A stretch of DNA of 7,231 bases from Candidatus Sericytochromatia bacterium (GTDB lineage Bacteria > Cyanobacteriota > Sericytochromatia > JACMPN01). Made by a program: the position numbers and the translations under genes. The stretch lies in assembly GCA_014377495.1 (NCBI GenBank), contig JACMPN010000152.1:1-7231 (forward strand). The letters are read 5' to 3'. Of this stretch, positions 1 to 6,882 are shown in pieces (position 1 is the first letter of the stretch; each line of letters starts with the position of its first letter). The notes below the pieces were generated by a model that saw only the letters and a program-made list of their open reading frames with translations, made no database searches and had not been told where the DNA came from.

Positions 1-882
1 CTCAGGCGTGTTCATGACAAACGGACCATGCTGGGCCACCGGTGCCCCAATGGGTCGCCCTTGCAGCATCAGAAACTCGCAATCCGCAGCCCCGTTCTGC
101 AACCGCACCTCGACGTCAGCCTGCAGGCCCACGGCATGCATCGGCGTGACCGGCGTCCCGCCGATATGGAGCGATTCGCCCCGGAAGAAGTAGAGCGTCC
201 GGTTCGTCCCTGGACGGGCCGCGGGCAGGATCCATTCGGCGTGCGGCGCCATCGTCACGGTCCAGATCGCCACGTCGCTATCGGCCCGGGAGGCCCAGGA
301 GCTTGGGGGCGGGGCCGGCGCCTGCAGGTCACCGATGATGCCGGCCACCAGGGTCACCTCGGTGCGGCGACCGGCATCATCAGTCGCCACGTGACGGGGG
401 ATCTCATCGGCCCAGAGCATCGCAAAGTGTGGGTCGGCAAACTTGTCTGCCGGCGGCAGATTCAGCCAGATCTGAAACAGATCGAGGGGATTGGCGCCGC
501 TGCGGTCGCGCAACGGAAACATCTCCGCATGCACGATGCCCTTGCCGGCGGTGAGCCATTGCGCATCACCCTGGCCGAAGCGGGCGGTGGCACCGAGCGA
601 GTCCGAATGGTCGACGACCCCGCGCCGGACCACTGTCACCGTCTCGAAGCCACGATGCGGATGCTGCGGAAAGCCCGGCACCGTCTCCCCGTGGTACATG
701 CGCCAGCCGTCTTTGCCCGTGAAGTCCTGCCCCATGTTCCGACCTGCCAGCGAGGCTGCAGGTCCCATCTGGTCATTGCCCGACGGATAGGCGTCGTTGT
801 GGTAGACACAAAACAGGAATGGATCGGACGTTTCCCAGGGAAAGCCAAGAGGACTGATCGACTTGACCGCATCGTTGCCCAT
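1..882 (-). CDS. Pirin family protein (bicupin), C-terminus cut by window edge
   Basis: The reverse strand reads open from ATG at 882 to the left edge, giving 294 codons with no stop. The hallmark HPHRGFETVT lies at residues 74-83. His74, His76, His118 and Glu120 match in order and spacing the iron ligands of human pirin (His56, His58, His101, Glu103). The N-terminal half (to about 150) is the metal-binding cupin and the second half (about 170-285) is the C-terminal cupin. The last visible residues, GPFVMNTPE, normally precede a tail of about 20-25 residues, so only a little is missing. Bacterial pirins are cytoplasmic metal-dependent bicupins; some act as quercetin dioxygenases, others bind metabolic enzymes, so the substrate is unknown. 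An in-frame ATG at 894 is possible, but AAGGATGGAG lies 6 nt before 882 and favours that start. The gene is on the same strand as the opine dehydrogenase gene but 242 bp away, so probably transcribed separately. Confidence 0.93.
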   Translation of the reverse strand, partial: MGNDAVKSISPLGFPWETSDPFLFCVYHNDAYPSGNDQMGPAASLAGRNMGQDFTGKDGWRMYHGETVPGFPQHPHRGFETVTVVRRGVVDHSDSLGATARFGQGDAQWLTAGKGIVHAEMFPLRDRSGANPLDLFQIWLNLPPADKFADPHFAMLWADEIPRHVATDDAGRRTEVTLVAGIIGDLQAPAPPPSSWASRADSDVAIWTVTMAPHAEWILPAARPGTNRTLYFFRGESLHIGGTPVTPMHAVGLQADVEVRLQNGAADCEFLMLQGRPIGAPVAQHGPFVMNTPE

Positions 883-975
883 GGGGTGCTCCATCCTTGC
901 AAATAACTGCCATATCCGGTGCATGGGCGCTACGGCGGGATGCCCGTGTCGCTGCGCCACAGCAGAGTCTCGCGC

Positions 976-1003
976 ATGCCGGGAGCACGACCGCTCCCGG
1001 CAT
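976..1003. repeat. Perfect 11-bp inverted repeat (hairpin, 6-nt loop)
   Basis: ATGCCGGGAGC (976-986) is followed by the loop ACGACC and its exact reverse complement GCTCCCGGCAT (993-1003). No T-run follows on either strand, so it is not an intrinsic terminator. It lies 94 bp upstream of the pirin start and 122 bp past the opine dehydrogenase stop. It could be an RNA structure in the pirin leader, a protein site, or part of a plus-strand transcript that ends at the hairpin near 1110. Confidence 0.6.
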
Positions 1004-1089
1004 CGCTGAACGTGGGTGCCGGAAATGGGGTTTCTGCTTGGCCATCCAGCCGGATCAGGCCATCTGCCGCCTGGTCATGAATGGCTCAA

Positions 1090-1116
1090 GGCGGACCGGG
1101 CTCCGCCGGCTTTTTT
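1090..1116 (+). terminator. Terminator-like hairpin with T6 tract, plus-strand orientation
   Basis: GGCGGA (1090-1095), the loop CCGGGC and TCCGCC (1102-1107) form a 6-bp GC-rich stem. GGC and then six T follow (1111-1116). Read on the plus strand this resembles an intrinsic terminator, although the GGC between stem and T-run is not ideal. Read on the minus strand, the direction of the opine dehydrogenase gene whose stop is at 1125, the A6 comes before the stem and only TTGAGCC follows, so it is weak there. No convincing plus-strand gene ends at this point. Confidence 0.45.
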
Positions 1117-1124
1117 GACGGGCG

Positions 1125-2612
1125 TTACCCGACCAGGCTGGTAGTCAGGCCGTCCCGCTCACTGCTGTGGATGACCTCGGCCATGGATGTGAGCCCGAAG
1201 CACACGGGGGCACCGGACTCCGCCATGTCCGGCCCGGTCATCCGGCCGTCCACCAGGTAGGATTTGCCCATCAGGCCCTGGGCCCAGGTGAGGATCATGT
1301 CCAGCTTCGGGGTGGCGACGCCGCCCAGTTGCGCCAGGCTGCGCAGGACGACCAGACCAAAGGGGACGTCCTCATGAAAGAAGCGGCTGTTCAATTCCGG
1401 GACAAGTCCACCGGCAACCGCCCGCATCGGGGTGCGGATGCCGGCGTAAGCCGGATTCGAGGCGATGATCGTCCGGAGGGAAGTCTGATCGGGGATGAGG
1501 TCCCCATACGTCCCGAGCACGGACATCTGCAATGGCAGAACCGCTTCCAAAGACAAACCCGGTTGGGCGGCCTCCACCGCCGCCCGGATCGCCTGCAACT
1601 CGTCGCTCAAATCGCTGAGGATCCCGGCTCCCGCTTCGCTCAACCCCTCATAAAACAGCGGCGCCTCTGCCCAGGGCAGGGCCTCACCCTGCCAGTCACG
1701 GAACAGGCTGTACATGATGCCGGGATGGAGCAATTGGTTGCCCGGGTTGAGGGTGATCTGCAGGAAGCTGCCCAGATCGAAGGCCGCCGCACCGGTCAGG
1801 GCCGCCATCAGGTCGGCCACGTGCTGGACCCTGTCCTGGGCCAGCGTGGCGATGCCATTGACCTGTTTGGCGCCCAGGATCCGCACCTCTTGACCCTGCT
1901 GGACGACCTTGCACATCCAGGGGATCGAGACCATGCCGAAGACCACCGCCTGCTTGTCATGCCTGGCCAGGGCTTGCTGGGCCAGCCAGTGGAATCCCCC
2001 GACAGCCGGAATGGCGCCCAACAGGGTGCCGTTCGTCATGTGGGGCACGACCCGTTCCAGCAGGGCCGGCTGCACGTGGGTGGGCACGCAGAACAGCACC
2101 AGTTGCGACTCCGGGATGACCGCCGCCGGATCCGCCGTCACGGTGTGGGGCCTACCCACGGAGTCACCACCTGAGGCGCGCACCCGGATGCCGTCGTTGA
2201 CCGCCATGGCTGTCATCAACGCGTCCACCCGCTCTGGCGACGAGACGAGCAGGTTGACCTGGATCCCGGGCCGGTTGGCCAACCTGCCGGCAAAGACATG
2301 CCCGAGATTGCCCATGCCGCACAACGTGATCCGGAAGGTCTCGCCGGCCCGCTCCGGCTGACCGATCAGGTCCCAGAGGCTGGGCCCTGCGGCATCGACC
2401 GAGAGAAAATCGCCGGGGGTCTCCCAGAAGTACATGCCCGTGCGCACGAAGATCTGGGAGTCGGGCATCAGTCGCTCATCAGCGAAGAGGCGAGTCATCA
2501 AATCGACCGGCATCTCGATCTCTTCCGCCAGTTGGGTGGCCGTGATCCCGGCCGTTTCCGCCATGCGGCGGAAGGCATTGCGTTGATTCAGCGTCGGAAC
2601 GACAGCGGCCAC
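1125..2612 (-). CDS. Octopine/nopaline-type opine dehydrogenase family protein with HTH-like N-terminal extension
   Basis: The protein has 495 residues. A Rossmann dinucleotide site, CGMGNLGHVFAG, lies at 98-109. The opine dehydrogenase helical domain follows, with NPGNQLLHPG at 289-298 and HEDVPFGL at 413-420. By family alignment His296 and Asp415 would be the catalytic pair. Such enzymes make or break a secondary amine between an amino acid and a 2-oxo acid using NAD(P)H; the substrates cannot be read here. Single-domain relatives have about 360-430 residues, and the excess is the N-terminus: residues 9-75 look like an XRE-type helix-turn-helix, with TATQLAEEIEMP as putative helix 2 and VDLMTRLFADER as helix 3. 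The start is GTG at 2612, with AAGGAG (2619-2624) 6 nt upstream. No nicotianamine-synthase-like gene or exporter lies beside it, which argues against a staphylopine-type metallophore locus, at least within this window. The family call is firm; the HTH is an inference. Confidence 0.85.
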   Translation of the reverse strand: MAAVVPTLNQRNAFRRMAETAGITATQLAEEIEMPVDLMTRLFADERLMPDSQIFVRTGMYFWETPGDFLSVDAAGPSLWDLIGQPERAGETFRITLCGMGNLGHVFAGRLANRPGIQVNLLVSSPERVDALMTAMAVNDGIRVRASGGDSVGRPHTVTADPAAVIPESQLVLFCVPTHVQPALLERVVPHMTNGTLLGAIPAVGGFHWLAQQALARHDKQAVVFGMVSIPWMCKVVQQGQEVRILGAKQVNGIATLAQDRVQHVADLMAALTGAAAFDLGSFLQITLNPGNQLLHPGIMYSLFRDWQGEALPWAEAPLFYEGLSEAGAGILSDLSDELQAIRAAVEAAQPGLSLEAVLPLQMSVLGTYGDLIPDQTSLRTIIASNPAYAGIRTPMRAVAGGLVPELNSRFFHEDVPFGLVVLRSLAQLGGVATPKLDMILTWAQGLMGKSYLVDGRMTGPDMAESGAPVCFGLTSMAEVIHSSERDGLTTSLVG

Positions 2613-2640
2613 GGCGAACTCCTTGCAGCGAAAAGCAGTT

Positions 2641-2657
2641 TCATCCTGCCAGGATGA
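2641..2657. promoter_or_regulatory. Perfect 17-bp palindrome in the opine dehydrogenase leader
   Basis: TCATCCT-GCC-AGGATGA has exact 7-bp arms (2641-2647 and 2651-2657). It lies about 30-46 nt after the predicted transcription start and 17 nt before the AAGGAG ribosome binding site. The arms are long for a chance match. It could be an operator, perhaps for the gene's own HTH-like domain, or a small hairpin in the mRNA leader. Confidence 0.45.
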
Positions 2658-2693
2658 CCGAACAGGCGATCAGCCATCGTCAGGGGACGCATC

Positions 2694-2722
2694 AGTATAG
2701 GCGCAAGGTCCCGATACCTCAA
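2694..2722 (-). promoter_or_regulatory. Sigma-70-type promoter for the opine dehydrogenase gene
   Basis: On the minus strand TTGAGG (-35, 2722-2717) and TATACT (-10, 2699-2694) are separated by 17 bp. The -10 matches TATAAT at 5 of 6 positions and the -35 matches TTGACA at 4 of 6. Transcription would start near 2687, giving a leader of about 75 nt before the GTG at 2612. Confidence 0.65.
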
Positions 2723-3029
2723 GACACCACTGCCATTGGCCGCCGACCTCATCGGGCTAAATAATTGCCAATCGCCGACGCGTCCGTCAATCGGCAGCGC
2801 GCACTCGGGCGTCGGTCGGATCGAACCCGTGTAATCGGGCGAAGGCCTGCCACATCGCTCGGTCCCAAAGTAGCACGGCAGCGACCCCGGACCCACACGG
2901 GCACCTGACAGCCGACTCGGCCCGCCGCTCCGAATCCCGGGAACAGCCCGTAAACCTTCGGTATCATGGGGGACGATCCTTGCACGCTCTTGGGGCATAA
3001 CAGGTATTTGGCATTCAAGTGGGGTGGCC
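2723..3029. other. Intergenic spacer between divergent gene sets
   Basis: No credible gene is seen in these 307 bases. A minus-strand open frame (2998 down to 2588) crosses the opine dehydrogenase promoter and start, lacks a ribosome binding site and matches no family I recognise. TATCAT at 2962-2967 on the plus strand is a good -10 match, but no -35 stands at the right distance. CGGGTTCGATCCG on the minus strand (2829-2817) resembles a tRNA T-loop, but no tRNA fold surrounds it. Confidence 0.5.
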
Positions 3030-3188
3030 GTGAACGTCTGGATTTCCTCGGCAATCGCGCTGGTCGCACTGGCAGGCAGCCAGTCGGCCTACGCCATTGA
3101 AGCCGTCATCCTCCATCCGATCTTCGCCGAACGGTATGCGTGCACTGAACATGCCGCCTGGGAGAAAATGGTCTCGGGAAATAACTGA
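3030..3188 (+). CDS. Hypothetical small protein with signal-peptide-like N-terminus (doubtful)
   Basis: A GTG-start frame of 52 codons ends in TGA at 3186-3188. The N-terminus reads MNVWISSAIALVALAGSQSA, then YA, then IEAV. That is a hydrophobic stretch followed by an A-Y-A cleavage-like site, as in a Sec signal peptide, although the usual basic residue near the start is absent. The predicted mature part is only about 30 residues with one Cys, which is short for a secreted protein, so it may be a remnant. An in-frame GTG at 3024 is an alternative start. The upstream sequence AAGTGGGG is only a weak ribosome binding site. GC at third positions is about 70%, compatible with coding. I do not recognise a family. 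Confidence 0.3.
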   Translation: MNVWISSAIALVALAGSQSAYAIEAVILHPIFAERYACTEHAAWEKMVSGNN

Positions 3189-3314
3189 TCGATCGCGGTC
3201 CCTGAACCCTTGCAGACAGGTGAAGCTGGCGCCCGCCCGCAGAGCTGGCCCATGCAGCAGTTGGAACTGACGTCGCTGCCACACCACCGGGCTCCCCGGG
3301 ACGTCCCGCCCCAT

Positions 3315-3355
3315 GCCTCAGCCATGGCACCGACCCCCTGAGGCCGGACCTCAGG
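3315..3355 (+). promoter_or_regulatory. Two mutually exclusive hairpins upstream of the cysteine-cluster gene
   Basis: GCCTCAG (3315-3321) can pair with CTGAGGC (3338-3344), a 7-bp stem. The same middle segment, as CCTGAGG (3337-3343), can instead pair with CCTCAGG (3349-3355) across a 5-nt loop, also 7 bp. The two stems cannot form together. They lie 58-98 nt before the ATG at 3413. No T-run follows, so this is not a classical terminator. A perfect 12-bp palindrome, CGGGACGTCCCG, sits just upstream at 3297-3308. Whether the region is transcribed is unknown. Confidence 0.3.
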
Positions 3356-3412
3356 CGATGGCGTATGCTGACACAAATCGGTAGCCCAGCGTGTCATTGA
3401 GGTCTTTGCCGT

Positions 3413-4183
3413 ATGTCCATCGAGCCGATTGTCATCGAGACGCCCGAACAACAGCAGAAGCGGATCAACGCCTATCACGCCATGGCCGTCGCCTCTGACA
3501 ACCTGGGTCAGACCGGCGATGACAGGGATCTGTACTGGGTGACCGACGCCCTCATCGCCGAGATCCAGGCCACCAATCCCCCCTTTGCCTGCAGGCCCGG
3601 ATGCAACCAGTGCTGCTACACGCCGCCCCAGGTCAGCAGCCTGGAGTGGCAGGCGCTTTACCCGCACCTGTTGCGGCTGGCGCCTGAAGCGCAAAACCGC
3701 ATCATCGAAATGGCGGAGTTACAACGGCCGCTGCAAGCCGTGTTGGCTTTAAAGCTGGCTGATGCCCTGGCGGGCGCCCCGTTGCGGCAAATCATGCAAA
3801 CGGTCAGCCTGCAATGTCCACTCCTCGTCGACGGGCAATGCAGCGTGTACGATGGCCGGCCCTTCTCCTGTCGTTCCTATGGCTTCATGCTGTCGAAAGG
3901 CGAAGGCGAGGCACGGCTGTATGGCAGCATGGTGGCGCGCATGCACATCGCCCACACCTTCACACACAAGCTCAAATTGCCGCTGATCGAGCCCTACACG
4001 GGCCGCATCACCACCTTGAACCCCGATGAGACCCGGGCCTTTCTCCCCCAATGGCTGTGGGCGCATCTCGAAAACGGGGCATTCGTTGCCGATGTGCGAC
4101 CAAAGCCGGACTTTTTTGCCGGGCTGTCGATCCCGCCAAGGGTGAATGCCCAGATGACCGGCAACAAGACACTCCGGCCATAA
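3413..4183 (+). CDS. YkgJ/CxxCxxCC-family cysteine-cluster protein
   Basis: The protein has 256 residues. The family signature is a cluster of Cys60, Cys64, Cys67 and Cys68 (CRPGCNQCCYTPP), followed by Cys135 and Cys143 (CPLLVDGQC) and Cys153 in the segment GRPFSCRSYGF. This pattern is typical of the zinc- or iron-chelating CxxCxxCC family (YkgJ-like), whose members are thought to bind a metal or Fe-S cluster and have no settled reaction. There is no signal peptide or membrane segment, so it is probably cytoplasmic. The N-terminal part (1-55) is helical in character and the C-terminal part (170-256) has no motif I recognise. The ATG at 3413 has GAGG (3399-3402) 10 nt upstream, an acceptable but slightly distant ribosome binding site. 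It precedes the xyl genes by 102 bp and need not be functionally linked to them. Confidence 0.85.
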   Translation: MSIEPIVIETPEQQQKRINAYHAMAVASDNLGQTGDDRDLYWVTDALIAEIQATNPPFACRPGCNQCCYTPPQVSSLEWQALYPHLLRLAPEAQNRIIEMAELQRPLQAVLALKLADALAGAPLRQIMQTVSLQCPLLVDGQCSVYDGRPFSCRSYGFMLSKGEGEARLYGSMVARMHIAHTFTHKLKLPLIEPYTGRITTLNPDETRAFLPQWLWAHLENGAFVADVRPKPDFFAGLSIPPRVNAQMTGNKTLRP

Positions 4184-4249
4184 ACAGCCATCTTTCGGCC
4201 GGGAAAAAGGACGCTGCCGGTTCTCGCAACTGGACGAGGGGGCCGGTGC

Positions 4250-4285
4250 TTCCTGCGACAGCTTTTAAACCGGTACACTGGCGGC
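4250..4285 (+). promoter_or_regulatory. xylF: Possible promoter abutting the xylF start (leaderless candidate)
   Basis: TACACT at 4274-4279 matches the -10 consensus at 4 of 6 positions and ends 6 bp before the xylF ATG, so transcription would start at or next to the A of ATG. The best -35 at a plausible distance is the poor TTCCTG (4250-4255, 18-bp spacer), so activation by a regulator would be expected. No Shine-Dalgarno sequence lies in the 20 nt before the ATG. Confidence 0.3.
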
Positions 4286-5350
4286 ATGTCGCATCGAGGT
4301 TTCATCATCGCCGCTGGAACCGCCGTCCTGGGCCTGGCAGCCCTCGCCGGCGCCAAAGCCCTGGCCCCCGACCGTCTGGCGTTCACCAGGGCCCAGCCGG
4401 GACAGGTGACCATCGGCTTCGCCATGGACACCCTGCGCGAGGAACGCTGGCAGCGGGACCGCAAGTACTTCGTGGAGCGCTGCGAGCAATTGGGCGCCAA
4501 GGTCATCGTCCAGGCCGCCAACAACGATGACGGCGTGCAACTCGCCCAAGGGGAGAATCTGCTTACCCTGGGTGTGGACGTCCTCGTCGTCGTCCCCCAC
4601 AACGGCTCCGCCGCTGCCCGCCTCGTCCAGGCCGCCCATCGGGACGGCATCAAGGTCATCTCGTATGAACGCCTGATCCGCAATGTGGACGTCGATTTCC
4701 TCGTCTCGGTCGACGCCGTGCGGGTGGGCGAGATCCAGGCCGAGTACGCCCTGGCCCACAAGCCGAAAGGCCGCTATATGCTCATCGAAGGTGGTTCCAC
4801 CGACACGAACTCCCACCTCGTGTACGACGGCCACATGAACGTGCTGAAGCCGGCCATGGCCCGGGGTGACGTGACGATCGTGGCCAAACCGTTTGCCAAC
4901 GACTGGATGCCGTCGGAGGCCCTGCGCCTGGCGGAGAACACCCTGACCAGCGAGCAGAACCGTTTGGATGCCATGGTCGTGGCCAATGACGGCATGGCCG
5001 GAGGTGCCATCCAGGCCCTGGCAGGTCAGAAACTGGCCGGCAAGGTCCTCGTCACCGGTCAGGACTTCGACCTGGCGGCCTGTCAGCGCATCGTCGCCGG
5101 CACCCAGACCATGACCGTCTTCAAATCCGTCCGCCGGATCGCCTACACCGGCGCCGAAGTGGCCGTCGCCATGGCCAAAGGCCAGCCCCTGAAGCCCACG
5201 GCCAAGGTCGACAACGGCTACGGGCCCATCCCCGCCATCCTCGTCGAGCCCGTGGCGGCGGACAAGGGCAACATCGACCGCATCCTGGCCGATGAGGGCG
5301 TCCACACCCGTGAAGCTGTCTACGGCTCAGGTGGGGCCAAAAAGCCATGA
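4286..5350 (+). CDS. xylF: XylF-type D-xylose ABC transporter periplasmic binding protein
   Basis: The protein has 354 residues and binds a sugar, most likely D-xylose, in the periplasm for delivery to the XylGH translocator. Residues 1 to about 27 form a signal peptide (Arg4, then a hydrophobic run ending AGAKALA). The mature part matches E. coli XylF closely from memory: GFAMDTLREERWQRDR (44-59), VDVLVVVPHNG (97-107), GIKVISYERLI (121-131), ANDGMAGGAIQAL (233-245), TGQD (257-260) and AGTQTMTVFK (271-280). These are signatures of the periplasmic-binding-protein type 1 fold; the ERW and TGQD segments set it apart from ribose- and galactose-binding relatives. It is soluble, with no lipobox cysteine. 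The ATG at 4286 is the only start that keeps the whole signal peptide, yet it lacks a ribosome binding site. Its stop overlaps the xylG start (ATGA), showing translational coupling. ChvE-like multi-sugar binding is a less likely alternative. Confidence 0.9.
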   Translation: MSHRGFIIAAGTAVLGLAALAGAKALAPDRLAFTRAQPGQVTIGFAMDTLREERWQRDRKYFVERCEQLGAKVIVQAANNDDGVQLAQGENLLTLGVDVLVVVPHNGSAAARLVQAAHRDGIKVISYERLIRNVDVDFLVSVDAVRVGEIQAEYALAHKPKGRYMLIEGGSTDTNSHLVYDGHMNVLKPAMARGDVTIVAKPFANDWMPSEALRLAENTLTSEQNRLDAMVVANDGMAGGAIQALAGQKLAGKVLVTGQDFDLAACQRIVAGTQTMTVFKSVRRIAYTGAEVAVAMAKGQPLKPTAKVDNGYGPIPAILVEPVAADKGNIDRILADEGVHTREAVYGSGGAKKP

Positions 5351-6882
5351 GTGGGACGACCAGCGACGTCATCCTGGCCATGGCGGGCATCGTCAAGTCC
5401 TTTGGCCAGACAAAGGCATTGACCGGGGTCGACCTCAGCGTGAAACGGGGGGAGATCCATGCCATCTGCGGCGAAAACGGGGCCGGCAAGTCCACCCTGA
5501 TGAAGATCCTGAGCGGCCTTTATCCCTTCGGCACCTACGCGGGCACGATCCGCATCGATGGGCAGGAGCAGCATTTTCGGGGCATCCGGGATGCCGAGGC
5601 TGCGGGCATTGCGATCATCCACCAGGAACTGGCCCTCGTGCCCGAATTGTCACTGGCGGAAAACATCTATCTGGGCCATGAACCCTGTTGGTTTCCGGGC
5701 TTGGTGGACTGGGACGCCATGTATGCGGGTGCGGCCAAGGTTTTGGCGGAAGTCGGCCTGCAGGTCAGTCCCATGACCCGTCTCGGGAACCTGGGCATCG
5801 GCCAGCAGCAACTGGTGGAAATCGCCAAGGCCCTGACCAGAGACACCCGCCTCCTCGTGCTGGATGAACCCACGGCCGCGTTGGCCGAACACGAGAGTCA
5901 GGCCCTGCTGGCCATCATGCGCCGGTTGCGGGACCGGGACGTCACCTGCCTGATGATCAGCCACAAACTCCATGAGGTCTTTGCTGTGGCCGACACGGTC
6001 ACCGTCCTGCGGGATGGTGCCTCGGTGGGCACCGATGCGGCTGGCGACCTGGACCAGCATGCCGTGGTGGCCCGTATGGTGGGCCGGGCGTTGACGGAAC
6101 GTTTCCCCCGCAGCCACCGCACCGTCGGGGCAGAGGTCCTTGCCGTGCAGGATCTGCGGGTGGCCGACCGGGTGGAGTCCAGGCGGCTGGTGGTGGACGG
6201 CATCTCTTTCGCCGTACGGGCAGGTGAGGTACTGGGGATCGCCGGTCTGGTCGGCTCCGGACGCACGGAGGTCGTGGAAACCCTTTTCGGCGCGTACGGT
6301 GGCCGCCTGGTCAGTGGGCAGATCACGGTGGCGGGCCGACCGGTCACCATCTGCACGCCCGCCGATGCCATCGCTGCTGGCTTGGCCCTCGCCACGGAAG
6401 ACCGCAAAGGCAGTGGCCTGATCATCGAGCAGAGCATCCAAAGCAACATCGCCCTGGCCAACCTGGATGCCGTCAGCCGGGCCGGACTGGTCAGGCCGGA
6501 GTTGGAGACGGGGCTGGCCAGACGCTATGCGGACGACCTGAAAATCAAGACCCCGTCTTTGGAAGCGGCCGTGACCACCCTGTCCGGGGGCAACCAGCAG
6601 AAGGTCGTCCTGGCCAAGTGGCTGGCCCGTTCACCCCGCCTGCTCATCCTCGATGAACCCACCCGGGGCATCGACGTGGGGGCGAAGTTTGAAATCTATT
6701 CCCTGATCGATCGTCTGGTGTCGGAAGGCATGGCGGTGGTCATGGTGTCGTCGGAACTGGAAGAGGTACTGGGCATGAGCGACCGCATCCTGGTCATGCG
6801 TGAGGGGCGGCTGGCCGGCGAGTTTTCCCGGGCCGAGGCCACTCAGGAGTCGATCATGCGCTGTGCGACGGGAGGTACCTAG
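5347..6882 (+). CDS. xylG: XylG-type xylose ABC transporter ATP-binding protein (two ATPase domains)
   Basis: At 511 residues it is the usual length (E. coli XylG has 513). It is the cytoplasmic ATPase that powers sugar import through XylH. Domain 1 has Walker A GENGAGKST (42-50, Lys48), Q-loop region IHQELALVPE (91-100), signature GIGQQQLVEIAKAL (150-163), Walker B LLVLDEPTAAL (169-179, Glu174) and switch His206. Domain 2 has a degenerate Walker A GLVGSGRTE (300-308, Arg306 where Lys is expected), a full signature LSGGNQQKV (412-420), Walker B LLILDEPTRGID (432-443) and VSSE in place of the switch His. A weak second site is normal for carbohydrate-uptake-type-2 ATPases. GTYAG at 62-66 and IRDAEAAGIAIIHQELAL resemble XylG more than RbsA or MglA. 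The start overlaps the xylF stop by four bases. Confidence 0.92.
   Translation: MSGTTSDVILAMAGIVKSFGQTKALTGVDLSVKRGEIHAICGENGAGKSTLMKILSGLYPFGTYAGTIRIDGQEQHFRGIRDAEAAGIAIIHQELALVPELSLAENIYLGHEPCWFPGLVDWDAMYAGAAKVLAEVGLQVSPMTRLGNLGIGQQQLVEIAKALTRDTRLLVLDEPTAALAEHESQALLAIMRRLRDRDVTCLMISHKLHEVFAVADTVTVLRDGASVGTDAAGDLDQHAVVARMVGRALTERFPRSHRTVGAEVLAVQDLRVADRVESRRLVVDGISFAVRAGEVLGIAGLVGSGRTEVVETLFGAYGGRLVSGQITVAGRPVTICTPADAIAAGLALATEDRKGSGLIIEQSIQSNIALANLDAVSRAGLVRPELETGLARRYADDLKIKTPSLEAAVTTLSGGNQQKVVLAKWLARSPRLLILDEPTRGIDVGAKFEIYSLIDRLVSEGMAVVMVSSELEEVLGMSDRILVMREGRLAGEFSRAEATQESIMRCATGGT

Noticed and set aside
28..906. Long plus-strand open frame (292 codons)
   Set aside because: It lies antisense to the pirin gene, whose motifs are unmistakable. 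The translated product is rich in His, Arg and Gly with no recognisable domain, as expected from a GC-rich shadow frame.
1167..2174. Plus-strand open frame (335 codons) opposite the opine dehydrogenase gene
   Set aside because: Shadow frame with shadow-type composition. The minus-strand gene has a promoter, a ribosome binding site and family motifs.
2817..2829. tRNA T-loop-like CGGGTTCGATCCG on the minus strand
   Set aside because: The T-stem is only 3 bp, and no acceptor, D or anticodon arms can be found around it.
2588..2998. Minus-strand open frame upstream of and overlapping the opine dehydrogenase start
   Set aside because: It has no ribosome binding site, runs through the promoter and palindrome, and its product shows no recognisable domain.
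3252..3341. 29-codon plus-strand ORF starting ATGCAGCAG
   Set aside because: It has no ribosome binding site, a composition without features, and overlaps the inverted repeats. Too short to support.
3089..3694. Minus-strand open frame (201 codons) crossing the cysteine-cluster gene start
   Set aside because: It overlaps the well-supported plus-strand gene and shows no family features.
4174..4202. CCGGCC...GGCCGG inverted repeat around the stop codon of the cysteine-cluster gene
   Set aside because: The loop is 17 nt and no T-run follows (GAAAAAGG comes next), so it is not a usable terminator call.
4265..5305. Minus-strand open frame (346 codons) opposite xylF
   Set aside because: Antisense shadow of xylF. 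It is dominated by His, Gly, Asp and Val and has no family motif. The similar frame at 5650-6441 opposite xylG is rejected for the same reason.
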